Both the position numbers and the translations under genes were made by a program. The notes beneath the pieces are model-generated. The model was not told the origin of the DNA, did no database searches, and was given only the letters and a program-made list of their open reading frames with translations. DNA of 9,379 nt, taken from positions 1 to 9,379 of the forward strand of contig JAJYDH010000238.1 of assembly GCA_021777685.1 (NCBI GenBank), in the 5' to 3' direction. This stretch comes from Planctomycetota bacterium. GTDB lineage: Bacteria; Planctomycetota; Planctomycetia; Isosphaerales; Isosphaeraceae. Positions within the stretch are counted from its first letter, which is position 1. Each line of letters begins with the position of its first letter. Below, one piece after another: positions 1 to 6,298 of this stretch.

Positions 1-2
1 CC

Positions 3-299
3 TACCTCGCGAAGCGGCTCGCGGAGACGCCCGAGCCGCGCGGGACGGGCAGCCTGCTCGACAACACGACGATCGTCTGGACCAACGAGCTGGGCAAGGG
101 GAACTCGCACACCCTCGACAACATCCCGTTCGTGCTGGTCGGCAACGGCCTCGACTTCCAGATGGGCCGGTCGCTCAAGTACGGGAAGGTCTCTCACAAC
201 CGCCTGCTGCTCGCGCTGGCGCACGGGATGGGGCACCACCTCGACCGCTTCGGCAACCCCGACTTCTGCGGCGAAGGCCCGCTGACGGGGCTGGTCTGA
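3..299 (+). CDS. DUF1552 family protein, C-terminal end (5'-truncated)
   Basis: This is the last 98 codons of a gene that begins outside the window, read in one open frame to a TGA at 297-299. The visible pattern fits the C-terminus of the DUF1552 family: 'DNTTIVWTNELGKGNSH' at about residues 20-36, then 'IPFVLVGNG', a 'MGRSLKYGKVSHNRLLLAL' stretch, and the closing 'RFGNPDFCGEGPLTGL'. DUF1552 proteins are large, usually exported planctomycete proteins of unknown biochemical function. They are often encoded next to DUF1592/DUF1588/DUF1587/DUF1585 cytochrome-like proteins, which would lie upstream and are not visible here. Base composition is typical high-GC host sequence and drops immediately after the stop codon. 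Family assignment is fairly secure; function is unknown. Confidence 0.85.
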   Translation, partial: YLAKRLAETPEPRGTGSLLDNTTIVWTNELGKGNSHTLDNIPFVLVGNGLDFQMGRSLKYGKVSHNRLLLALAHGMGHHLDRFGNPDFCGEGPLTGLV

Positions 300-314
300 G
301 CAAGTTGCAACGAC

Positions 315-356
315 TTGGCTCGTTATGATCAACTAAGCAAGATTGCGGCGAGCCAA
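315..356. repeat. 8-bp inverted repeat near the left border of the AT-rich island
   Basis: TTGGCTCG (315-322) is the exact reverse complement of CGAGCCAA (349-356), with 26 nt between the arms. It lies 15 nt past the DUF1552 stop codon. It could be a weak transcription terminator for that gene, although no clear T-tract follows, or a remnant of a recombination or insertion end. Arms of this length separated by 26 nt can occur by chance. The remaining 300-400 sequence shows no gene. Confidence 0.3.
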
Positions 357-400
357 ATGTTTGATTTGACAAGAGTGCATTTAACGTCGTATTATTTTTA

Positions 401-515
401 GGGGTTCTCAACGAGAAAAGTCTTCCAAACTGAGCGCGTCATAGCCAAAAACGGCTGCGGGCTTCGGCCATTGGAAGACTTTTCTCGTAGAGAATCCCTT
501 CTCGTAGAGAACCCC
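401..515. mobile_element. MITE-like element with 17-bp terminal inverted repeats, flanked by TTA
   Basis: The left end GGGGTTCTCAACGAGAA (401-417) and the reverse complement of the right end (499-515, GGGGTTCTCTACGAGAA) agree at 16 of 17 positions. TTA occurs immediately outside each end, at 398-400 and 516-518, as expected for a 3-bp target duplication. The inner arms extend the palindrome: 401-428 pairs with 471-498 at 26 of 28 positions around a 42-nt centre, which itself contains a small GGC-TTCG-GCC hairpin (460-469). There is no room for a transposase, so any movement would have been in trans. A 3-bp TNA-type duplication with G-rich ends resembles some IS5-family elements, but that assignment is inference. 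Alternatively it is a dispersed palindromic repeat of the REP/BIME kind acting as a transcription terminator. Confidence 0.65.
482..515. repeat. Tandem duplication of the right terminal repeat (2 x 17 bp)
   Basis: TTCTCGTAGAGAATCCC (482-498) is followed directly by TTCTCGTAGAGAACCCC (499-515), differing at one base. Either copy can pair with the left terminal repeat at 401-417. The right end of the MITE-like element is therefore doubled, which gives two alternative hairpin registers. This may record a slipped replication or a misprocessed element end. Confidence 0.8.
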
Positions 516-1568
516 TTAGAGAGAAATTGAAGCGTTTGTTTGACCCTTTGGAACTCCCAGTAAGGAGATGAGATAGTTATCTCCGTAGGGAGTGATTCCC
601 CAAGACTTATTTTCATCCAGTTCAATTAATTTAAGTGCCCTAAGTTGTAAGAGAATTGTATTGACGCAGCTCGATGAGATTTGAAAATTACTGAATCTTT
701 CTCCAGGATATAGCTCTGAGAGTCGATCTGAAGACTTTGTTTCTGCCAAGCCCGCCAATAAAGGAACCGGACTCCAATAATGATTGTCCTTGTTCTCGAG
801 TAAACTTGGACCGACTCGACAGAACATTTCGTCCCAGCTTACAAGAACCGTGCCCCATTCCTCGGATTTCTTTTTGAATCTTCCGGTTTCCTTGTTAATT
901 GCTTCTCGTACAAAAAAGAAATCAATCTCAAATTCTTCTTGACCTGATGCAAGTGTCTCTTTCTTTTTTGGCTCTTCCAGCCCGTATTTTGCAATTCTTT
1001 GTTTCAATTCCTCGTTTTCACGTTTCAGTTCCAATACTTCATCGGAAGAGGCGAGAGTGTTAAGAATTTCAGCGCGAACCCAGCCTGGTTTCGGACATTG
1101 CTTCTTCAATTGCGTCATACTTCGACTGACTTTGGCGCCCAAGTCAGTCGGCGACGAGTAAAATTTACAGAGTCTGCTCTTAACGAGTTCACGGAAGGCT
1201 TCCAATTTCTTGACGAGGCCAGGTTGCCGTTCAGAAAACTTAGTTGGTATTTGTCCAGGATTTTCGACGAGGAAACCAATGACAGGCTTGCCAACTTCGA
1301 TAGCGTAGCGGTATTCCATTTCGGTAAAACTGAGCCCTTCATCTTTCGACAAGCTGCCATAACGACCCGCCACAATAACTATATAATAGTCCGATTCTTG
1401 AATGACTTTCTTAATCCAATCCCATTGTGTGTCATTCGCAGCGGGGAAAAGTTCCATTCCGGCAGGCATACATTCAAGTTCAAGGAGGGCTTGCATTACC
1501 TCGCTGCGTTCCTCTATGAGGTCGAGGTAGGTTGAACTAACAAAAACTTGATGTCTTCTTTCAATCAT
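516..1568 (-). CDS. DUF4062 domain protein with coiled coil and winged-helix-like C-terminus
   Basis: A 350-residue protein. Residues 1-~110 match DUF4062: 'HQVFVSSTYLDLIEERSEV' (6-24), 'MELFPA' (38-43), 'IVIVAGRYGSL' (63-73), 'SFTEMEYRYAIEVGKPVIGF' (80-99). In other proteins DUF4062 sits at the N-terminus of STAND/NACHT-type signalling ATPases, including animal TEP1 and NWD1. Here there is no ATPase. Residues ~175-200 look like a coiled coil ('VLELKRENEELKQRIAKYGL'), and ~300-337 resemble a winged helix ('NTILLQLRALKLIELDENK', then 'WGITPYGDNYLISLL'). The ATG at 1568 was preferred over a TTG seven codons upstream because family members begin close to the VFVSST motif; no strong Shine-Dalgarno is seen for either. 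GC content is far below that of the neighbours, suggesting transfer. The stop codon TAA is the right-hand TTA flank of the adjacent MITE-like element. No signal peptide or membrane segment, so cytoplasmic. Biochemical activity is unknown; a conflict or defence role is inference. Confidence 0.88.
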   Translation of the reverse strand: MIERRHQVFVSSTYLDLIEERSEVMQALLELECMPAGMELFPAANDTQWDWIKKVIQESDYYIVIVAGRYGSLSKDEGLSFTEMEYRYAIEVGKPVIGFLVENPGQIPTKFSERQPGLVKKLEAFRELVKSRLCKFYSSPTDLGAKVSRSMTQLKKQCPKPGWVRAEILNTLASSDEVLELKRENEELKQRIAKYGLEEPKKKETLASGQEEFEIDFFFVREAINKETGRFKKKSEEWGTVLVSWDEMFCRVGPSLLENKDNHYWSPVPLLAGLAETKSSDRLSELYPGERFSNFQISSSCVNTILLQLRALKLIELDENKSWGITPYGDNYLISLLGVPKGQTNASISL

Positions 1569-1609
1569 GTGTAACCCGCAAAACAACAATTGAAGCAGTT
1601 GGGTGGGCG

Positions 1610-1638
1610 ATTATTGCTCTGATTTGGGAATCAATCAA
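1610..1638 (-). promoter_or_regulatory. Sigma70-like promoter for the DUF4062 gene
   Basis: On the minus strand a -35-like TTGATT (plus-strand 1633-1638) and a -10-like AATAAT (1610-1615) are separated by exactly 17 nt. They match the consensus hexamers at 4/6 and 5/6 positions. Transcription would start near 1603, giving a leader of about 35 nt before the ATG at 1568. The -35 box overlaps the stop codon of the upstream Hint gene (1631-1633). The promoter lies wholly in the AT-rich island, so the DUF4062 gene could be expressed without its new neighbours. AT-rich sequence raises the chance of a random match. Confidence 0.5.
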
Positions 1639-3358
1639 CATGAGCGATACTATGAAATCCTGGTTTTGTTAACAAGGTCTCCGCGTCGAACGGCGACCGA
1701 GTGGGAGCAACCAGGCCGTTGTCGTGGACCAGGGCCCGCCCTCGGCCGACGAAGAAGCTGTGGGATTCGGCGACTTCGAGGTTGAAGACCGGCTGGACGG
1801 CCTCCTTGGTGATGGCGAGCACCTCGGCCTGGCCGCCGAGGGTCCGCACCCGGTCTCCGGGGCGAAGGTCGCGGGCCATCGCCCAGCCCTGTCCGACCTT
1901 CCAGAACCGGTGGATGGGCGTGGCGACGATCGTCTCTCCCGGGAATTCGACCCGGAGCGTCGCCGTGGGCTTGTTGTGGTAGACCGTCAGGATCGGGCGG
2001 AAGGCCAGCTCGCCGCTTGAGGTGTCCTGGCAGAGCACCTGGTCCCCGACCTTCAGGTCCTCGATCGGCCGGGAGCCCGCGCGGGTGAGGACCGGCGTCC
2101 CCTTGCCGAAGCAGTTGTGGTGGCTGTAGGTCTGATAGGTCGGCGCCGCCAGCGGTGCCGGCGGGGAGACGTAGGCCACGCTGACGGTCTCCTGGACGAC
2201 CGGCTTGGGCTCGGGCGGCGGGGGGCTCTGGTAGCTGTAACCGAGTTCGCCGGTCCACCACTCGGCCCAGGGCCCGGGAGATTTGCCATGATCGACGCCG
2301 GTGACGGCCTGCAAGGTCTTCTCGACCCGGAGGTTGGTCAGCTCGATCGCGTAGTTGGCCCGGTCGATCGCCCGGGAGTCGTCGCGCTGGCGGTCGAGGA
2401 CCGCCTTGCGGGCCGCCTCACTCCGGTTCACGCCGGGATCGGGCCGATTTCTGCCGACGGCCAGACCGGGCGTGGCCCCTCGGCGGGGCGATGCCGAATA
2501 GAACCGCTCGACGATCGCGGTCGTCCCCTCGACCCTCAAAAGCCCGGCCGATCCCATCGACAACGCCTCATACCGGATCGGCTCGTGGAGCCAGTTGATG
2601 AGGAGGCCGACGAACGGCCGGGGGTCGCGCGGCCTGAGCTTCTTCACGGCGGATTGGCGGACCTTCTCGTCGGCCCCGAACACGGCCAGCTCGGCCAGGG
2701 CCAGCGAGGATTCGGGCGCGTCGATCCGGCCGAGCAACTGGACCGCCCAGGATTGCTCCCAGCCTTCCCCCTCGCCGAAGACCTTCCGGACCGAAGGCAC
2801 GGCGCGTGGTTCCTTGACGTCGGCGAGGGCCCTGATCGCCTCGGGGCGACGCTCGGGGTCGGCGAGCTTGCCTCTCCAGGCCGCCAGCCTCGGGCCCCAG
2901 GAGCGGTCGGCCTTCGCCTGGGCGTCGGCCTCGGCGTCCTCGGCGGCGATCTCGGCCTCGGTCATCCACCGGCCGTTCCGGCGCCTCTGGCCGAGCCGCT
3001 TGTGGGCGTCGATGTCGTCCGGGTCGAGCCGGACGACGGCCAGGAAGTGGGCCCGCGCCTCGGCTTCGAGGCCGACGTGATCACACCAGACCGCCAGCGC
3101 CCGCTGGCCCTCGACCGTCCGACGGGCGTTCGCCCGACGGGTCTCGTACTCGGATCGAAGCTGGCCCAGGCGGGCGTCGGCCCGATCGCGCTCGACGACC
3201 TCATCGGGCGAGACCCATCGTCCCTGGTCGTAGATGAGGCCGCGGAGCCCGGCCTCGCGCCAGCTTGCCGGCGCGGTCGGGGGCTCGGGCGTTTCGACCT
3301 TCTCGGCCGGGCCGGCCGCGAGGATGGAACTGGCGAGGGCGAGGGCCAGGCGGATCAT
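1631..3358 (-). CDS. Secreted HEAT-repeat protein with C-terminal Hint (intein-like) domain
   Basis: A 575-residue protein. The N-terminus (MIRLALALASSILAAG) looks like a signal peptide. Residues ~35-150 contain 'GLIYDQGRWVSPDEV' and TPR-like helices. Residues ~165-350 have HEAT-type helical repeats ('PEAIRALADVKEPRAVPSV'), ending in 'PWAEWWTGELGYSYQ' (362-377). A Pro-rich linker (378-410) leads to a Hint domain: Cys416 in 'NCFGKGTPVLT', 'PIEDLKVGDQVL', T476-x6-H483 within 'TIVATPIHRFW', 'LRPGDRV', and the terminal 'SHSFFVGRGRALVHDN' (532-547). Hint domains catalyse self-cleavage or splicing and often release toxins in polymorphic-toxin proteins; here only 28 residues follow, so no toxin is present. 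Residues 561-575 are encoded by AT-rich island DNA, so the original tail appears replaced. The start is supported by GGGAGG 7 nt upstream of the ATG (3366-3371). The substrate and physiological role are unknown. Confidence 0.88.
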   Translation of the reverse strand: MIRLALALASSILAAGPAEKVETPEPPTAPASWREAGLRGLIYDQGRWVSPDEVVERDRADARLGQLRSEYETRRANARRTVEGQRALAVWCDHVGLEAEARAHFLAVVRLDPDDIDAHKRLGQRRRNGRWMTEAEIAAEDAEADAQAKADRSWGPRLAAWRGKLADPERRPEAIRALADVKEPRAVPSVRKVFGEGEGWEQSWAVQLLGRIDAPESSLALAELAVFGADEKVRQSAVKKLRPRDPRPFVGLLINWLHEPIRYEALSMGSAGLLRVEGTTAIVERFYSASPRRGATPGLAVGRNRPDPGVNRSEAARKAVLDRQRDDSRAIDRANYAIELTNLRVEKTLQAVTGVDHGKSPGPWAEWWTGELGYSYQSPPPPEPKPVVQETVSVAYVSPPAPLAAPTYQTYSHHNCFGKGTPVLTRAGSRPIEDLKVGDQVLCQDTSSGELAFRPILTVYHNKPTATLRVEFPGETIVATPIHRFWKVGQGWAMARDLRPGDRVRTLGGQAEVLAITKEAVQPVFNLEVAESHSFFVGRGRALVHDNGLVAPTRSPFDAETLLTKPGFHSIAHVD

Positions 3359-3446
3359 CGCGGTGCCTCCCGGTGAACGATCGAGGTTCAGCCGAGAGCA
3401 TCCTACACCGAGCCCCGCCCGCCCGCCATCGCCGAATCCGACCCGG

Positions 3447-4730
3447 TCAGAACGCCTCGGCGGCCGGGACGGTGTCGATCAGGTCGGCCAGCGGGTCGAC
3501 CTCGGGCCGGGGGGCCTTCGAGGCGGGCCGGAGTCGGCCGGCGAACCAGAGGCTCATCAACGTCGAGGCCACGCCGATCAGGCCCACCCAGCCGTAATTC
3601 ACGAGCGAGCCGTCGGGCGCCTCGGCCAGGATCAGGCCGGCGAGGAATGCCCCGATTCCCGAGGAGATGTGCTGGACCGACGAGTAGGCGCTCATGAATC
3701 CGCCCCTCAGTCGGTGCTCGACGCTGTTGTTGACCAGCGCCATCGCCGCGACCATCCGCCCGGCGTTGCTCACCATCAGGAGCGAGACCGCCCCCACCGC
3801 GATTGCCAGCCCGACCTTCGGCAGGTTCGTCAGCGCCAGCATCATCAGGGCCGACACCGGCGCGATGATCCGGTAGACCCGGAGCTTGCCGTATCGGTCG
3901 GCCCACCGGCCGATGATCGGCGAGCCGACCAGCGAGAGCACCCCGCCGCCCACGTAGATCCACGGCAGTTGCTCCTCCGTCAGCCCCGAATTCGAGACGA
4001 GATACGGGCTGATGAACGGGACGACCATGAATGTGCCGAGCATCACCGAGATCACCAGCGCGAAAGCCCGGAGGTGGTTCGGGTGGCTGTACGTCTCCAC
4101 GATCCGGTCCCACGCCGAGGTCTTCGTCTTGCCGATGTGGTCCCGGAGCGTCGGGAGCGACCAGACCCCCTGCGCCAGGATCGGCAGGCCGAGCGCGACC
4201 AGCATCAGGAACGGGTAGTGCCAGCCGTATCTCGTCCCCAGGAACAGGCCGAACGGCACGCCGATCACCGACGCCAGCGAGAACGCCGACATCAGGATGC
4301 CCGTCGCCCGCCCCCGCCGCTCGTCCGGGAAGACATCGCCGATGATCGCCATCGCGATCCCGCCCAGGACCCCGCCGAACGCCCCGGTCACGACCCGGGC
4401 CGCCAGCAAGGCCGGGTAGGTCGGAGCCAGGCCGCAGAACAGCGTCCCGATCAGGAACCCGACGTAGAGGCCGAGGAACGTCGCCTTCCGGCCGAACCGA
4501 TCCACGACCGACGACGCCAATACCCCCGCGATCCCCGCGCTGATCGTGTACGACGAGACGATCAGGCCGAACTGCGCGGGCGTGATCGCCAGCGTCCGGC
4601 GCAATTGCGGACCCAACGGCATGACGACCATGAAGTCCACGATGCTCGTGAACTGCACGGTCGCCAGCGTGAACAGCACCGCCCGCTCTCGGCCGGCGTT
4701 CGTCCCGGACCAACCCTCGGCATCGCCCAT
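3447..4730 (-). CDS. Major facilitator superfamily (MFS) transporter
   Basis: A 427-residue integral inner-membrane protein with a hydrophobicity pattern consistent with 12 helices, close to the usual MFS length. The MFS motif A is visible between helices 2 and 3 as 'DRFGRK' (77-82) and is echoed in the second half as 'GRWADRYGKL' (274-283). 'DERRGRATG' (136-144) and 'GVPFG' (157-161) also fit the family. The general appearance resembles drug or sugar efflux permeases of the AraJ/YdhP kind, but the substrate cannot be read from sequence. The C-terminal ~27 residues are hydrophilic. The ATG at 4730 is backed by a strong AAGGAGG 7 nt upstream (4738-4744). It lies 73 nt downstream of the aldo/keto reductase on the same strand, so co-transcription is likely. 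An export role linked to a reductase product is conceivable but unproven. Confidence 0.92.
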   Translation of the reverse strand: MGDAEGWSGTNAGRERAVLFTLATVQFTSIVDFMVVMPLGPQLRRTLAITPAQFGLIVSSYTISAGIAGVLASSVVDRFGRKATFLGLYVGFLIGTLFCGLAPTYPALLAARVVTGAFGGVLGGIAMAIIGDVFPDERRGRATGILMSAFSLASVIGVPFGLFLGTRYGWHYPFLMLVALGLPILAQGVWSLPTLRDHIGKTKTSAWDRIVETYSHPNHLRAFALVISVMLGTFMVVPFISPYLVSNSGLTEEQLPWIYVGGGVLSLVGSPIIGRWADRYGKLRVYRIIAPVSALMMLALTNLPKVGLAIAVGAVSLLMVSNAGRMVAAMALVNNSVEHRLRGGFMSAYSSVQHISSGIGAFLAGLILAEAPDGSLVNYGWVGLIGVASTLMSLWFAGRLRPASKAPRPEVDPLADLIDTVPAAEAF

Positions 4731-4803
4731 CGTCCGCCCTCCTTGTGGGAATCTCGGCGGTATGGTAGAGATCCCGGCCGGATCGTCAAGGCGGAGGCGA
4801 TGC

Positions 4804-5793
4804 TCAGCGGTTCACGGCCGCCATCATCGCCGAAGGGTAGCGGTCGCCGGCCGCGATCCCCTTCGGGGCGACCTCGTCGATCCGCTTCAGGTCGTCGGCC
4901 GTCAGCGAGACGTCGACCGCCTTGATGTTCTCTTCCAGATAGGACCGTCGCTTCGTCCCCGGGATCGGAACGACGTCGTCACCCTGCGCCAGGACCCACG
5001 CCAGGGCGAGTTGCGAGGCGGTGATCCCCTTCTCGGCGGCGATGGCCTTGATTTGCGCGACCAGCTCCAGGTTCTTCGCGAAGTTTTCCCCCTGGAACCG
5101 GGGGGAATGCTGGCGGTAGTCGTCGGGGGCGAAGTCGGCGGGCGACTCGAACTGGCCGGTCAGGAACCCGCGCCCCAGCGGGCTGTAGGGGACGAAGCCG
5201 ATCCCCAGCTCCCGGCAAGTTGGCAGGATCTCGTCCTCGGGGTCGCGGCTCCAGAGCGAATACTCGGTCTGGAGGGCCGCGATCGGGTGGACCGCGTGGG
5301 CCTTCCGGATCGTCGCCGGCCCGGCCTCGGAGAGCCCGAGGAACCGGACCTTGCCCGCCTTGACCAGCTCGCCCATCGCCCCGACGGTCTCCTCGATCGG
5401 CACGGTCGGGTCGACCCGGTGCTGGTAATAGAGGTCGATGTGATCCACGCCCAGCCGCTTCAAGGAGCCGTCGCACGACGACTTGACGTACTCGGGCTTG
5501 CCGCTGATCCCCCGGAAGGTGGGGTCCTCGGCCGAACGAAGGATGCCGAACTTGGTGGCGAGCACGACCTTCTCGCGGCGGTCGCGGATCGCCCGGCCGA
5601 CGAGCTGCTCGTTGGTGTACGGGCCGTACATGTCGGCGGTGTCGAGGAAGGAGACGCCCAGCTCGACGGCCCGGTGGATGGTGGCGATCGACTCGGCGTC
5701 GTCGCGATGCCCGTAGAAGTCGGACATCCCCATGCAGCCCAGACCGATGACGGAGACTTCCGGGCCCGATCGGCCCAGCGTTCGACGTTGCAT
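4804..5793 (-). CDS. Aldo/keto reductase (NADPH-dependent oxidoreductase)
   Basis: A 329-residue soluble TIM-barrel reductase that reduces aldehydes or ketones with NADPH. The opening 'TLGRSGPEVSVIGLGCMGMS' (5-24) is characteristic. The catalytic tetrad is complete: Asp51 and Tyr56 in 'DTADMYG', Lys81 in 'LATKFG' and His125 in 'YYQHRVD'. Cofactor-binding segments are 'GLSEAG' (153-158), 'ALQTEYS' (173-179), 'YSPLGRGFLTG' (203-213) and 'IPGTKRRSYLEENIKA' (277-292). Overall it looks like the AKR13/YakC-type branch; the natural substrate is unknown. The start ATG at 5793 has GAGGAG at 5805-5810, with a rather long 11-nt spacing. It is the first gene of a probable two-gene unit with the MFS transporter. 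No truncation or missing residue is seen. Confidence 0.93.
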   Translation of the reverse strand: MQRRTLGRSGPEVSVIGLGCMGMSDFYGHRDDAESIATIHRAVELGVSFLDTADMYGPYTNEQLVGRAIRDRREKVVLATKFGILRSAEDPTFRGISGKPEYVKSSCDGSLKRLGVDHIDLYYQHRVDPTVPIEETVGAMGELVKAGKVRFLGLSEAGPATIRKAHAVHPIAALQTEYSLWSRDPEDEILPTCRELGIGFVPYSPLGRGFLTGQFESPADFAPDDYRQHSPRFQGENFAKNLELVAQIKAIAAEKGITASQLALAWVLAQGDDVVPIPGTKRRSYLEENIKAVDVSLTADDLKRIDEVAPKGIAAGDRYPSAMMAAVNR

Positions 5794-5839
5794 GACTCGG
5801 AGAACTCCTCGAAAAGACCAGGTCCCGGGCCTCGCCCGT

Positions 5840-5879
5840 GTCGGTTCAAGTCTATGAGCCGACGTCCCCGCGAAGTCAA
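5840..5879 (-). promoter_or_regulatory. Candidate promoter for the aldo/keto reductase with overlapping inverted repeat
   Basis: On the minus strand TTGACT (plus-strand 5874-5879; 5/6 to the -35 consensus) and TAGACT (5849-5854; 4/6 to the -10 consensus) are 19 nt apart, longer than the ideal 17. An inverted repeat, GTCGGTTC (5840-5847) and GAGCCGAC (5856-5863), pairs over 8 bp with one G-T, and the -10 box lies in its 8-nt centre. This arrangement could be an operator controlling the reductase and transporter genes, but all elements are short and this is tentative. Confidence 0.3.
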
Positions 5880-6289
5880 CCCCGTCGTGATCCTGGTGGG
5901 CGAGCGTGCGACGGAGAACCCCGGCGTCACCCCGACGATGGCCCGGATCTCGCGACCTGTCTCGTCGGGTCCGACTCCGACCTGGAATCTTTGGACGATT
6001 TCGTTAAAAGTTCGTAATTTGCTTGATCTCCGGATGGGGATCACCGATCTTGACGGACTATACCCTTCTCAACGGCTTGAGATGAATGTCGAGGTGTTGT
6101 CCCGTTCAGGCGTTCGGCCGATGGATGAGCCGCGCCGCGCCTCGCCCCATCGATCCGGCGGATCTTCGAGGCATCCGGGTCGGATCCGATCCTCGGCGAC
6201 CGACCGCCGTCTCCGGGACCGTTCCGGGCCGGTTTCACGATCCCATGAAGTTGCGTCGAGCTTCCGTCCCCGTTCTCTTAACCTTAATC
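5880..6289. other. Intergenic region without a supported gene
   Basis: The stretch between the divergent reductase and DUF1559 genes shows no reading frame with recognisable protein features. Frames open here on either strand are high-GC shadows that run into the neighbouring genes. A relatively AT-rich patch near 5990-6025 is where a plus-strand promoter for the DUF1559 gene might be expected, but no convincing -35/-10 pair was found. No tRNA-like or riboswitch-like structure was recognised by eye. Confidence 0.5.
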
Positions 6290-6298
6290 GAGGACACC

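Larger units (their letters stand above)
300..1680. other. AT-rich genomic island carrying the DUF4062 gene
   Basis: From just after the DUF1552 stop to about position 1680 the base composition differs sharply from both sides. For example, 601-660 is about 30% GC by hand count and 1634-1678 about 36%, while the flanking genes are clearly GC-rich with G/C in most third positions. The segment holds one coding gene (DUF4062), its promoter, a MITE-like element and an approximately 100-bp left flank. No integrase, tRNA or obvious long direct repeat marks the borders, so the mode of entry is not visible. The right border falls inside the 3' end of the Hint-domain gene. Horizontal acquisition is inferred from composition only. 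Confidence 0.7.

Noticed and set aside
398..625. Small minus-strand frame across the MITE-like element
   Set aside because: It overlaps the end of the DUF4062 gene in another frame and mostly translates the palindrome, so it is a repeat artefact.
999..1535. 178-codon plus-strand frame inside the DUF4062 gene
   Set aside because: It is antisense to a gene with clear DUF4062 motifs, and its product has no recognisable domain or good ribosome-binding site.
1666..1675. TTGTTAACAA, a 10-bp perfect palindrome at the right island border, considered as an insertion or att site
   Set aside because: No matching copy was found at the left border, and a short AT-rich palindrome of this size is likely by chance.
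2117..3376. 419-codon plus-strand frame opposite the Hint gene
   Set aside because: The minus-strand frame carries the signal peptide, HEAT and Hint motifs; the plus-strand product shows no recognisable family.
3234..4925. 563-codon open frame on the plus strand opposite the MFS transporter and part of the Hint gene
   Set aside because: Its product is low-complexity, rich in Arg, Pro, Asp and His with no domain, and it lies antisense to well-supported genes. Such frames are expected from strong third-position GC bias.
5460..6044. 194-codon minus-strand frame extending upstream of the reductase
   Set aside because: Its second half is a frame-shifted reading of the reductase, and the first half shows no protein features or good start signal.
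5990..6078. TTGGAC near 5991 and TTGACG near 6050 as -35 boxes for the DUF1559 gene
   Set aside because: No acceptable -10 hexamer lies at 16-18 nt from either.
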